Source of the DNA: Notospermus geniculatus
Taxonomy: Eukaryota; Nemertea; Pilidiophora; Heteronemertea; Lineidae
Length of the DNA: 64,000 nucleotides
Assembly (NCBI GenBank): GCA_002633025.1
Contig: NMRB01000023.1
Location: forward strand, 851,684-915,683
Direction of reading: 5' to 3'
Shown here: positions 40,201-52,779 of the stretch, in pieces
How the letters are laid out: the number at the start of each line of letters is the position of its first letter
Numbering within the stretch: position 1 is the stretch's first letter
The notes under the pieces: model-generated
What the model was told of the DNA's origin: nothing
Seen by the model: the letters and a program-made list of their open reading frames with translations, nothing else
Databases searched by the model: none
Program-made: the position numbers and the translations under genes

Positions 40201-43200
40201 GATAAGAATGGTATTGTGCAGGAGGGGATTTTTATACTAAGGCAAGGAAAAAATCACCCTCGCTTTTTCATTTTTTCAACCCCTAGTACATGTATGAAGA
40301 TTTTTCTGATCCTGTTCGTCAGATGGATTGTATAATTTATAACTGCTGAGGTTTTGCATATGAATAAATGATTATAATGAAGCAGAATAGCAAAGTGCAA
40401 TGCTTGTCATAGGAAAATTGTTATCACATGGGTAATGATATTAGCCTCTGAGTGCTGTATCGCTCATCTATGTAAATGATGTCTTTGTCGTGGGACTCAG
40501 CCATGGAACAGTCAGTGCATTGCTGTCTAGTACAGTCTTGACCCAAAGTGAATTGCCCACCATTCTTTACAGGATTTTGAACTCGGAGATTTGCTGATGA
40601 ATTTATACCTATTGTAATTTATATCGGGCCTATAATGCATTTGACATGCAGTTGGTGTGCAAAGAAAAAGAACTGATTATGCAACAATGCAAAAATAAAA
40701 ACCACCGTCATAATGCTTGTGATATAAAATTGTCCAATTGTCCCCGAGTGAAACCTCTTTGTGAAGTGTCAGGGTTTGAGCCTATTGTTGACCGCATTAT
40801 GTGACTTGTGTTATGCAATGTGCCTGGGCAGTGGGGTCTTGGGCATTTTGCTGTGTTTTGTGTTCAGATCCACCCGGATGATCAGGCCTAGTGTAGACAG
40901 GGTAGAACAGGAGTACTGTAGTTGTGTGTTCAACAATCTATGCTGTACCACACCAGAGCTGGAGTTGCCTGGTTGGAATGTCGTTCTTTGGCCAGCATGA
41001 GATACTAGTACTTAGATCGGATGTTACATGTATACCTGTCTGGAGACATTATACTAGTAACCCGTGTTACCACCTATTTGTCTAAACCTGTGGCAGAAAC
41101 ACTGACATGACTGAGCCAGGCAGGATTCGATGGTTGCGCTTGTGAGAGCTGTTTCCTCCGGCAGAAATTTGGTCGTGTACCGAGAGCTGACCAGTGGTTG
41201 TGTCATCAGAAGAGCCGATCCGCTGTCACCTGAACAGAGATTCGCATCAACATCGATGTACTCTCGTTTATATCATTTGTCCATTGTGTATCATACTAAA
41301 ATATTACACTTAATTTGAAACAAACCTTGCGTCCTTTGTACCATTTCTACGCCACACTAACTTGTTTTTCGGTGTTTGCACAGTAATTAAAACACGGCGG
41401 CTTTTTGTTGCAATGCTAACTTTCCTGCTTATAGCTAGAACGAAGGAAAGGGTTGAACATTCTTCTTACTGCTGATTAGTTCGAAATCTCTACGGAGGCC
41501 TCTCACCTTCGCAAAACCCCCCAGACTCCGAACGCAAACAAATACAAAACATTTGCGGCAATCCTAGAAAGGGAAAGGCAAATTTGGAACGTTTACTCTC
41601 CATGCACCTCTGGGAATCAACAAAGCACCTTCCTGTTATAGTTCACCGGGCCTTGGGAATATCAGGCAATGAAATGTCTGGTTTCACCATTAAAACAATA
41701 TTATATCTGTGTAAATTCACCGACACTAAGGCAGCACCAGCACAATTCCATAATGGAATTTGTCAGCTCCAAGTAGATAATGGTCCCTCAAGACCCGATG
41801 CCCGTAAAATCGTTAGGAAGTCTTAAAAGAAAAGTAAATTTACGCTCTTGTTCCTGTTAACTAATTTCTGCTGCTATATGAGCAATGGTCATAATGAAGT
41901 TTAAGTCATTTACCGCCATATGTGACAGCAGCACGTTAGTCTCACGGAGGTGTGCAGACGGAATTCTTAAGGGAAAAAGTGGCATGTTGTTTGCGGCGTT
42001 CGTTTGGGACTTGCATGCTACGAACATGGCACTGAGAGGGAAAGCGCAAAATGCCAGTACAAATGTGTCAATTTCTTTGCCAGTTTCAAGAAATTGGCCA
42101 AGGATATGTTTTGGTGGATGATTGGCAAAAGCCATTAGGAATTTACTCGTAATATCTCCAGCCGTGAAAGGGTCAAAGCTATTGAACCTGTAGCAAGCAA
42201 AGGCAATCAGCCCATCTCTGCTTCTGCATTCATTATCTCAGCGTTGATTCCTTGTTAATTGCAGTTTCCAGAGACTAAGCTTTACGAAATGTTCGCCAGA
42301 TGCGAATCAGAGATCAGTGACACAAAAGGTCCAGTTCTGCATGCATTTTGGTCATTTTAGATGACTTCTTCAAGTTGATGAGTGGGAGGTTGGAGCTATT
42401 GATGCAAAATTCATTCGGTTCCATTTGTACCTGTCACAAGTGAAATTGCTGTCTGTCTCGTGATAGATGAAGAAGCTAACCTGGAAGAGTGCACTGTCTG
42501 ATGAGAGATAGCTTTTGTATGTGTGTGTTAGTCCTGAAGCACATTGGGATGTAGTGTATAAAGTAACATCACCATCTCTGGATCATTGGCTGAATAGCTC
42601 GGTCAAAATATCGCGCTTTCTTTGGCAACAGCAATATTGGGCTGATATAATGTGACCAAAAATAGATAAGCGAGCGATGTGACGTAGAAGTAAATGAGCA
42701 TGGTTTGCAAAAAATCGTTTTCAGAAAGAAATGGCGGCGAAGGTTGGATTGGATACGAAAATTACTTATTGCACGAGATGCCGTTTCTATCTCAGTCCCA
42801 GGTTGTGAGTTGCCATACATTTTGACTTGATTGGGTCCGACTGTGATACTCCCTCGCTGCTCTAACTTGGTTCTGTGGGTACGCTATAAAACGATTGGCG
42901 CATCTGTTAGCCAGCTTGGAGGTCCCTAATTGTAGGCTCAGTCCCCCAGGCAGTTCCAAAGTGGCATTAAAGCACGATGCTGTCCATTGAAACCACTTTG
43001 GGGGCCAGGGTCGTTGCACACGAAGGTATACGTCACTAATTGAAAAATGTGCAGAGAATCGCATCGGTGGTCAGGTTTTATAAGTTGTAATTGGGACGAT
43101 GGTGGGAATTTTGTTGATATTACCCAAGGGGAAAGACTGGTCAGTGGAAATAGACGAATAGGGTTTTATTTGAGTTCAAGTCCGTAATGCCCAGGTTTAG

Positions 43201-46200
43201 CATCCCCACAGGAGGTATCTATATCACATTAGAAGGTACCAAATTGCTCTGGCCATTTTGTACGCCCATCGTTCTTTGACCTAAGTTTTCTGTACATTGC
43301 TTTGCGGACGTGCGTTAATTACACGGAGTAGTGGAACTACTGAACCTGAAACGCTTTCGTAGTAATGTTCAGCCTAACGTGGCCAAGGACATGGTATAAA
43401 TTGGTAAGGAGATGGATGCAGTCACAGTGTCGCTCTACAGCATCTGAAATCACTTTATGGGGTTCAAGATATTCGCCAAGAGCCGAGTAGCTTGATTAAC
43501 TATGCGATTCTATGAAGCCTTCCCATAAATGTCTTATTTTGAGGATGCATTCAGTCATTTGTTGACCGGTGGATGAATTGTTTCTGTCTTTGTTGCCAAT
43601 TGGTCAGGCTCCTTTCTCATTTTGCTAGACACCCTGACTGCTGGTGCCGCCCCGTAGGATTCAAAATGCTATTTGTTTACATCCACAGAATGACCAACCA
43701 TAATTTACCTTCGGTAGCTAATGACTCTGGCCGTCCCTTTCCACCTTATCCGTGAGTTACCGATTGATTTCTGTCATCAAGGCAGAAAGAAGTGTGACCA
43801 ACCATCGTGGAGGACAGCAGTTTGAAAAAAATTCTGGGAAGTTATTCGTGGTAATTTTGAGACTTGGTTGGTGAGATGGCAATGGCAAATGGTCATGGTT
43901 TATGTTAGCAGTTAGCTTTTTCTACCCTGAGTGGAATTCACGCTTCTTAAGTACTCACATAATTCTGGTAGTAGTGTAGTTACTGATGACTTTGGACACA
44001 AAAATGGGGAAATTGAGCGTCCCAGTTATAACTCACTTTACAAAAGGAACTTCATTACATGTGGGCATTTTACCAGTCTTGGAAAACAATTCCATCATTT
44101 GCATTTCATCCGTGCATTGAAGGTCAAAGGTCATAATATGATAACTTATCATAATCCAATGTGTGTCACTGGCACATGAAATATTTAGCGATTGGTTAAC
44201 TTTGCTGATGAATGATGGGACATTTGGAAATATTCCTTTATTAATGGCTGCCAATGTGATTTGCCGGTCATTTCCTGTGATGACGTATTTGCATATTTGA
44301 TGAGAAACCACCACCGCAGGTTTATTGTATTCGCATATATTATTATGACCTTAGCCCATCTTGTAGTGTCGGGATATGTCTGCTCGTAGCGACAACTGTG
44401 TGGGCCAACCTTCAAATTCTTTGACAACATCTCATTGCTAAAGATGTTCTCGGCACCAGACTATACACCGGCTGAAAAATGCTGCACTGAATTCACCATA
44501 GCAATGACAACTAGTTACCTACATCAGTGCACAGTGAATGCACAGAGAATGTACACAAATCCCGTCAACATGTGGAGAAATCCCACGAAATTATTGCAGA
44601 TTTTACAACATCTGATATGTTAGCGAATCCCAACGGGTTTCATAGTAATGTTGTTCTAATTCATTTGAAATAATATAAACCCAAGATTTTTGCACCATTA
44701 TTCCGAGTTATTGACGTCTGCTCGTGTTCAAAGTGTACAGGTAGAGTCTGGGGAGTTGTTAATGCATTGTATCATAGTCCCAATGCGTATAAAATACCTA
44801 ACACAAGACATCAATTCTAAATAATGCATCTCTATAACAATAAATAAATCTTGGTTTCCTGTTACAAGATTTTTATCTTTAGCCGAAATTTGAAGATTTT
44901 TATAAAAAGTCACGAAAGAATATTGGTTCTGTTCTGATGTTAGACCACTCCCTTTGGAATGATTTCATTAGTTTAAGACAACAAAATGTGTTTTTTAATC
45001 AGTTTGAGATTGTGTCGTAGTCCATTGGGATATTTGCATCTGCAAGATATTTTAACTCATTAAAATTTGCATTAAGCGTTATGAATGAATCAGTATCATA
45101 AACGAAGTTGTTTGTGTTAGAAAAAGTTCACTTGTTTTCGTGTTTTATGTAAAGGAGGAAAGTAGTACCAAATGGGTTTTGCATTGATATACTTAAACAA
45201 GTCATCAATCATGTGATAGTGTTTAATGTTGCATAAAGGTGTCATACAATGCCAGAAAAAAACGGTTTTCCTACTTACAATGAAAAATAGCAATATTTTA
45301 TCGGTTTGAAAGACTTTTATTCAAAAGCATGCCATTTTTTCCCTCAAAATATTAAGATGAATGTCTTACTTCATATGGGCGACATCTCCAGTCATAGGCC
45401 TACTGGCTGCAGCATAACTTTTGGCAAATCGGATGGTGTAGGCCTACCCAATTTTACAGCGTGTTGTTGAAAACCTCAGTTTAACCGAAAAGTATTCCCC
45501 ACAAGACATATACATGTAAGAATGCATGTGCATTGAAGCTAGTGCACCATAAAACATTGAGTTCTGCCTTCGCATAGATTCCAATGCTCATTTATCGTCT
45601 TAAGCTGCCAGTATCAAAACAAACTGCTCGCCATACATCCATTGATCCTAAAAGATCCATTGTTTTTATCTGCCAATCCAATCCATTGAACCCTGATCCA
45701 CCCACATGAAATATCATTTTTAATATTCATATTGGTTATACCATTACCCTCAATACCAAGTCCGTGTCGCAATAGCATTGCTTGAAAATCTGTTTAAAAT
45801 CAGTATTAAAATGTACAGGACATGTTGGATAGTCGTCCTGAAACAAAATGCCTGCCGATTTCATTTTATTTAGACTGGAGTTTTTGCTGCATTTACGTCC
45901 ACCATGCGCTAGTTTTGCCGTCAGTTGACGGTGACACCACCAGGACAGCCAGCCAGAGTGCAAACGTTTGTTTTTGCAGTCAGATTCTCTCCGTACACTA
46001 TAATGCAGGGGATTTTAATTTCACAAATGAAAACCAACAGTTCTTTGCAAATATGATATCCTTTAGCTATTAGGCTAATTGCGTTGCCTTATTGATTGCA
46101 TAGAAAGGGGTTTGACGGCATCGCCACGAGAGCTAGCCTTAAATGAGAATGGATAGGGGAAAACATCATTCATGTCAGTCCTACACCATGAGGAATCATT

Positions 46201-46777
46201 GTGATATGCAACCATGACACGTAATCGCCATTCTTTTAGGCAGCATCACCCATCGGTAATTATAAAAAAAATAAAATACAATTTAGACTAATTCATAGGC
46301 TCTCGCAACTGTACACATCAATCCAATTCTCCAGTCATTATCAAAATGGTGCTCTTGGCAAAAATGCAAGTTGGTGGTTGACTCTTAAATTTCCTCGGCG
46401 ATGTTTTATAGTGGGGACAGTTAATTGTTAGAACAGCCTCACCTGCGGTGTATATTCCGAGGTTCAGGTGGTTCATTACTTCCACCAATCAACAACTAGC
46501 AATTCCGGTGACTTGAGTCAGAGTTGCAAATGATTTTCTCTGTCTTGGCATTTGAGGTCTAAGACACGAATAGGGAAGAGCTTGGCGCTCATGCTGGGGA
46601 ATCAGATTAGGCCCAGCTAGAGGACAGAATGATTTGGGGCTGAAAAAAATCAACACTGAACAAGAGGACATATGTTGACGTCAGTGTCTAAAGTGAATTA
46701 AACTGCGCTGCAAAAGCACGTTTGAAAAATCATGTGGAAGCTACGGAAACTTTCTAAAGGCCCCAGATCGCCGCTAA

Positions 46778-47009
46778 TAGGGAGGTTCAGATAACGTTCC
46801 GATTCTCGACTCCGACTCCAGAGGATTCCTTTTTTGGGAACTACGTCATCAAATACAACGGGGTTTTCCAAAGCAATGGTGTTTTCTCATTCACTAGAAC
46901 GAATAGAACCCACCTGGGTGGTAAACTTATCTCTGACTTGAAAAACCCGAATTTTAGCAACTCGGAGTCGGAGCGGGAGTGGGAGTCGGACCAGATCTGA
47001 ACCTCACTA
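46778..47009. mobile_element. MITE with the same terminal motif, 232 bp
   Basis: TAGGGAGGTTCAGAT at the left and ATCTGAACCTCACTA at the right, with subterminal CGACTCCGACTCC mirrored by imperfect GGAGTCGGAGCGGGAGTGGG. Outer TA on both sides. The interior differs from the 37-kb element, so these are two families sharing ends and perhaps one transposase. No transposase gene is in the window. Confidence 0.8.
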
Positions 47010-48631
47010 ATGTTTCAATTTTAGTGCCACTAGGATTATTTTCGTTTCAAACGTTATGAAATGGTCCAGGTGTTAAAATGCCACAGTGTTTTCCCTCGTT
47101 TTCCGGGGGGGGGGGGTAGAGTATGACGAGATCTACAAATTTCTCTGTGTTCCCCAACGGAAAAGTCATGGTCTCTGTCTGTCTTTTGTGTGGGAATACT
47201 GAGTATGAGAAACACCGGCAAACGTTACACCGGTCAACTTACAACTGTCCTCGATTCCCTTGGAGCTACCAACTCCAATAAGACACATTCAGAACGACAC
47301 TGATTTTAAATATGGTGATCAGCGACGCATCCATCACAAAACATCATTCATTTCATTGCGTTGACGACTAATATTTGACATTTCGATGGGTTTATTTCGG
47401 AAATGATGAACTTCATTCTGTCAGCCCCCGCTCATTGTAGACTTGGCCAATTTATAATTATTTTGATCTTTTAGCAACTCGGCCCGCAATTAGATTTTCA
47501 GATACCTGATAGCTGAGTCATGATTTTTCAGTCTCAGAAGTCTAATGCATCATCATAAATACACGAGTGCAGGACAGGAACGAAATAACGCAATATTATA
47601 CGATATTTTGTTTGTTTATGTATAGTTCCCTCAGGGCCTATCATTGATTATGAAGTAGACTTGAAAAGACGGGTCTGTCGAATGGAATTGCGGCCCGGGA
47701 GACCCATCTGTAATCTTGAGTATCTGCAGCAAATAACGGCGTGTCAGGTTTGTAATCACACAGCAACATCCTCTAACAGGTAACCGTCCCCTGGCGGCCA
47801 AAACAAATTTGTAAAATGACCAAAATGGGGAAATAACAAACTGCGGTTATTAGTCTGAGGCAACTCACAGATTTTGACCATACTAAAGTGCACCTAGGTG
47901 CTGCATGAACATGCAAGATTTATTTAGAAGCTAGCATTTTGTCGGTCTCTTTGGATTGCTAACTAGCCTCAATAGTATCGTAATTGTACAGGAGGAGAAG
48001 CTGAAGCTAATAGTAACATGTATTCTGTTGTTTGATTGGTGCCTCGAGGTCAGAAGCCAATGTCGATATTCTTACGCAGTAAAAAGGCAGAGTACATGTC
48101 ATCTACGGGGGCCGGTAAGGATCATTTCCAAGAAAAAAAATCAAATTATTTTAGTCATGCAAAATAAGAAAAATCCATGTCCCTTACCGGCCACCGTATA
48201 TGAATCTGCATTTAGTGGTCATCACACTTTTATCTTTAAAAATCCATGCTTTCCTTAACCCCTTCAAGAAAACCCGAGGCTATGAAATGCAATGAACAAA
48301 GACGTAATTATAAGAATGTGACATAATTTCATCTGACACATTTCACATATGCACGGGCTGTGATTCAAAGTCTTGGTGTCAGCGCACATAAATTCAGCAC
48401 CACGTTTACAATTTCCATACTAGGAGAATTTCAATTTTTCTCATGTTTCTCAGAATATCTGACAGTTATGCGTGCACCGCGATGATTTGCTGGTAGTTTC
48501 ACAACGTCTGTGTTTGATTATCGTGCGGTGTCATCAGCGCTGAACTGTCGGAGATCTCATTTGAATTTATCAGATAATGCTAACAGTAAATGCCCCTCGG
48601 CAGGAGGTTTGTGTAACCCCTTATGAGGCTG

Positions 48632-48929
48632 AGGCCTAATTCATACTTCCTCGCCGACCAGTGTGCGGAACGAAAAATGTCTTATTTTTCGCTACGCTGG
48701 TTCTAAACAACGCATTTTGGCTGGTGTCCTGGTCGGCAATGAAGGATGACTAGGCCCCAATGCCAATGGTCGGCAAGAAGGAAGAATAAATTGGCCCTAA
48801 TCCCTAATTCATACTTCCTCACCGACCACGCGGAACGGAAAATGCTTTGTTGTTATTTCTCGCCCCGCTGGTTCCAAACAAAATATTTTCCGTTCCGCGT
48901 GGTTGGCAAGGAAGTATGAATTCGCCCTA
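48632..48929. mobile_element. Two adjacent MITEs, 'CATACTTCCTCGCC' family, copies 3 and 4
   Basis: Copy 3 (about 48632-48757) starts AGGCCTAATTCATACTTCC and ends with a degraded GGTCGGCAATGAAGGATGAC. An extra partial right end (GGTCGGCAAGAAGGAAGAAT) lies at about 48767-48798. Copy 4 (48801-48929) starts TCCCTAATTCATACTTCCTC and ends GGCAAGGAAGTATGAATTCG, with inner arms GCGGAACGGAAAATGCTTTG and TATTTTCCGTTCCGCG. Confidence 0.8.
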
Positions 48930-49504
48930 TGAAGAAGACTGAAATCGTTGGTTTTGTTTGCTCTGCTTTTTTAGTCTGTAGCAAAAGTTGACAGTCTTTA
49001 GAAAGTCATTGGAGATAGGTTGTCTATTTTGTGATCTAAATTTTCTTGGAAAGTTTTCCAAATATACAGTGGCCGAACACAAAGCAGCACATAATGTGAT
49101 CATAGCTTCCAACATTGAGAAGTGAAAGAATGCAGGGTTGATTCTAATCTAATCATAAATATCCCATCCGTTTTTGTTTATGAGTAAAGGAAACCTTCAG
49201 CAAAATGGCAATGAAAAGAAAGAGAAATGGCAAATGAAAAGTCAGGTAAAACGAAATCATCTGCACAAAAAGTTTTCCGTCCCCAGGGGGTTAATGGGTA
49301 TAATTCTCAGCTGAGCTGTTAGCTAGTTACATGTCCTGGCTATCTCAATGACGATCGTGAAATTAGTGATAAGGTGTTTCACCCTCGACAATGGAAATAG
49401 CGGCCGATAGCGTCTGGCCGGGATATTTCCACAGCGTTCGCGAGCGCGATGATTGCCACCTTATTTCCTGTGTCTTTATCTCATAATACATTTCATGACG
49501 GGGT

Positions 49505-50185
49505 ATGTTCCGTGAGGGTCGTGAAGGAACCGTGTACGCGAAGCTGATGGGTCATCATCATCAAAGGCTCACATTGGTTCGCCATTTTCTCATTCATAGA
49601 TTTGCAAAAGTGCAGGTGACTGTCAGTGTTGTTTTAAAAATCAGGATCTGGTTTCTTTTTCTGAAGGTACGTGTACATCCACCAGCTTTCACGTACTCAA
49701 ATAATTCCAGCGGCATTTTTCTTGTCCAATTTCTCACGCTTTCTCAACTTCTTTGTCAATACCTGCCTTTGGTCTCCTACCGTTGGATTATTGGCCATGA
49801 TCTGCATGACGTCAATTCATCGAATTGGCAGTACATGTACTCTAAAATTTACTTTTATTTTGGTGAGTTGCTGTCAAGCCAATTCCCTATCCACTGTGTT
49901 AATGGTCCATCAATAGACTTCATAATCAAAGGGGGAAAAGGCTGGACCTATACAGCAGATCTTGCTATCAATATGCTGCCCCTCTCTTCTCCTGATCCAA
50001 AAAAAAATATTTCGACTTTCATCGTCATCAATCATGGTGATCAAGAAAAGAATGACTTCACATCATATGGAAGATCTGCCAATCGTCCTCTGAACCTGTC
50101 GAATGCCAGGCGTGTGACTGCATCAGCGCAGCATCAGTGGCACAGCTCATTAGAATTCTACGACAGCCGTACTTTTCAGCCCTGA
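49505..50185 (+). other. 226-codon open frame, unrecognised
   Basis: The longest uninterrupted ATG-initiated frame in the window, inside the COE giant intron. The translation (starts MFREGREGTVYAKLMG) is rich in aromatic and hydrophobic residues, with no domain I recognise. It spans the weak recursive-site candidate at 49667. It has no convincing promoter, polyA signal or homology. Chance, or a fossil of a mobile-element protein, is more likely than a gene. Confidence 0.2.
49644..49672 (+). promoter_or_regulatory. COE: Possible second, weaker recursive splice site
   Basis: gtttctttttctgaag|gtacgt has a pyrimidine tract, AAG and an immediate GTACGT donor-like hexamer starting at 49667. It lies 17.4 kb after the first candidate and 13.2 kb before the next exon. 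AAG rather than CAG and GTACGT rather than GTAAGT make it clearly weaker. Confidence 0.25.
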
Positions 50186-50537
50186 CTGACCGCTAGCCAA
50201 CCGATGACAGGGTCAATCTAGCTCATGGCGGCCTGCTGGTGATGAAGCACCAAGAGTTGTACCCATGCTCCAATCACCTAATGAGAGACCTGTATTCCCT
50301 GCTTCCCAACTGTAAATACCATTTCATAATGTAAACATCAGTTACGACAAATGTGGACCAAAGTGTTGACTTCGCGGCAAATAAATTTCCATTATGGTTT
50401 TGTTCTAGCAATCATGTCATGCAAGATTCGGCCATCATGCACCTCGGGCAAATATTCTTAATTATGAACCACAAATGAGTTTGGACAATTTAGATCAAGA
50501 TTTTAGTGACAGTGGACTGAATTGAGCTCAATATAAA

Positions 50538-50720
50538 AACTGACCAGAATACTAGATGAAGCTGATGATGGACTCAATCGAATTGGATTTGGATGAGAGC
50601 TGATCGGAATACCCGATTCGACTGATGGTTGGATCTGTCGATTTGATTTTGATGTACAGCTGGCGTCAAATCTCTGTTAAGCTCGATCAACATATCAAAT
50701 TTTCGATCAAATTTTCTGAT
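50538..50720. repeat. Degenerate tandem repeat, about 60-bp units
   Basis: Units start AACTGACCAGAATACTAGAT (50538), AGCTGATCGGAATACCCGAT (about 50598) and AGCTGGCGTCAAATCTCTGT (about 50658), sharing (A/G)CTGA-CnGAATAC and later GATTTnGATG motifs. Highly decayed. Confidence 0.55.
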
Positions 50721-50819
50721 GCCGTTTCAGGGCCCACGGCTTTGAAACAAAATCCGTTCTCTAAGTCCGTCCTTAATCGGCATATTCATATTCAGGTAAT
50801 TGAGGGCGTGCATCGGGCT

Positions 50820-50872
50820 TTCGTCAAGAATCAGGTGCCTTTCACCTCTACGTTATGGGTTCGATTCCCAGT
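50820..50872 (+). mobile_element. SINE fragment with B box
   Basis: GGGTTCGATTCCCAG (from about 50857) is an excellent polymerase III B box. The expected A box about 40 bp upstream is poor. Likely a decayed tRNA-derived SINE. Confidence 0.4.
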
Positions 50873-52730
50873 TGGACTCATCCTCAATGCGATAGAAGGG
50901 GCAACAAACTCCATATCCCGTAAAACCAAACACGATTCCTTATCTAGTAACCGTTTCATGCCTGTGTTTTTCTGAGACGAGCTTGGTTCCTACGGAACCG
51001 TGGACACACTAACACAGACATGACAGAGGGGCAACATCCAAGGGTTAAACCTGTCTAATACCCTTTTATTTCAAAAACCTGATCTTGCGAGTAATAAAAT
51101 GGGAGCCCGAGGGTACGTCCACCTGCTGCAGTATTTCTCTACTGACTTGATAATCTGTGATTCAGCCTGTCGAGGTTGCAGGCGTGCATTGTTCTTCGAC
51201 GGGTCTTTTCTGAGACAGCAATATGCTGGCATTGTTAACATTGTTTCTGTATCTTTTGGTAACTTTTCAAGACACTTTGCGAAACTGTTGAAGTCTTTCC
51301 CGATCAAGCCGATTTAATTATGCCGTCTTCAGAATTTACGACACAATTAAAATCTCAACCTGTCGGGGTTGTTGAAAAGCGAAGCAAAACATCACAGGCC
51401 GCCTCATCTCATCTCTTCCCCCTGTGACCTCGACTCGGCACAGACCAAACGCCTCCACTTACCATTTATTACAGAAGGGATGGAGTGTTGCTCAGTAGCC
51501 TATTTAAGGGTCAAACTGACCATCTGTCATGTAGGTCCTGTTCGATCGAACGGAATATGACGGGGTCGTATTACCACGGAAAATATATGTAGCACATTTA
51601 GATTAGAACAGCAATAAGGAACCGGAACTCATACTCATCAAAACGAACTAATGATCAGCCTGACAGAATCTCCGTTTGCTTCGATTTAAAAGCTTACATC
51701 ATCACGTCCTGAAAGAACCTTCTACTGGGAGAGACTCCTGGTGACATTTGCTCCAACTAGTGATCAGAGTTGAGGACGAGGAAGATTTTATACCATAGAA
51801 AGGCAAAGTTAACCACGAAGACTTTTGCTGTAGAAAACAATTTTCCGTGCAGAGGATTACTAAATTTGCTCAGAGGCAACTATTTAAACAAAAGATCAAG
51901 AGGTGACTGCGTAAGCGGGTATTCCATTTGAGGTACCATCATTCTGTGGTCACAGAAAGGAGCCTCTTCACTTGACCTATTGTCTTCTTACAGTATCTTG
52001 GTATCTTTTCCAAATATTAACAAAAGATGAAATGTAACCTGCACACAGGGTAGTTGCACATGTACAGTATTTTGAGCGCAATTATCATGAAATACTCTTC
52101 CGCGTATTCCACCATAAGATGGACCGAGAGTGGTGTGGATTTCTAAAGGCAGCTGTGCGTAAATGTACACGGAATTCTGACAAGTTGGATGGAATGATGC
52201 TGAGGAGTGATTGAGCATCCTCCGTTCTCATCCATCATCACATTATGTTTAATACATTGATTTTATCAAAATCGGAGGGTGCCAGATTAATGGAACAGAA
52301 AAAATATCACGGAGAGTTTATCTCCGGCTAGTTCAATCATAAAATGGAAGTCGAAAATGCATTTGTGCTCGTTTCACCTACGTCATTATTTCGTTTGATT
52401 AGATCTTGCCGCGGATTGTAAATTATGCAATATCATCTGATAGAATCATTTTCAGTTCATCATCTTTTTTGAAAAACATTCATCAAATTGTTATTCTTGT
52501 TTTCTAAATCAAATTGGAATTCTGCGGTTAATCAGTGTGCTTCCGAAAAAATCGCTGTTGCGTTAATTCTGACGGTTTGTTGTTCTTCAGCAACGGTTTG
52601 TCAGGAGTAAGAGTTGATTTAGAGGACACTTCTTCTCTCCTTAATAAAATCTCGAACTCAGAACTCTCGTGTTACATGTTCAATAGACTTCCTAAAGATC
52701 ATTAGGCATCAATAAATCATTTGGTAGGCT

Positions 52731-52779
52731 ACCATCATCATCATCATCGTTAGCAACATCATCATCACTGTCACCAAAA
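52731..52779. repeat. (CAT)n microsatellite, interrupted
   Basis: Runs of CAT/ATC triplets with a short interruption (GTTAGCAA). Confidence 0.85.
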
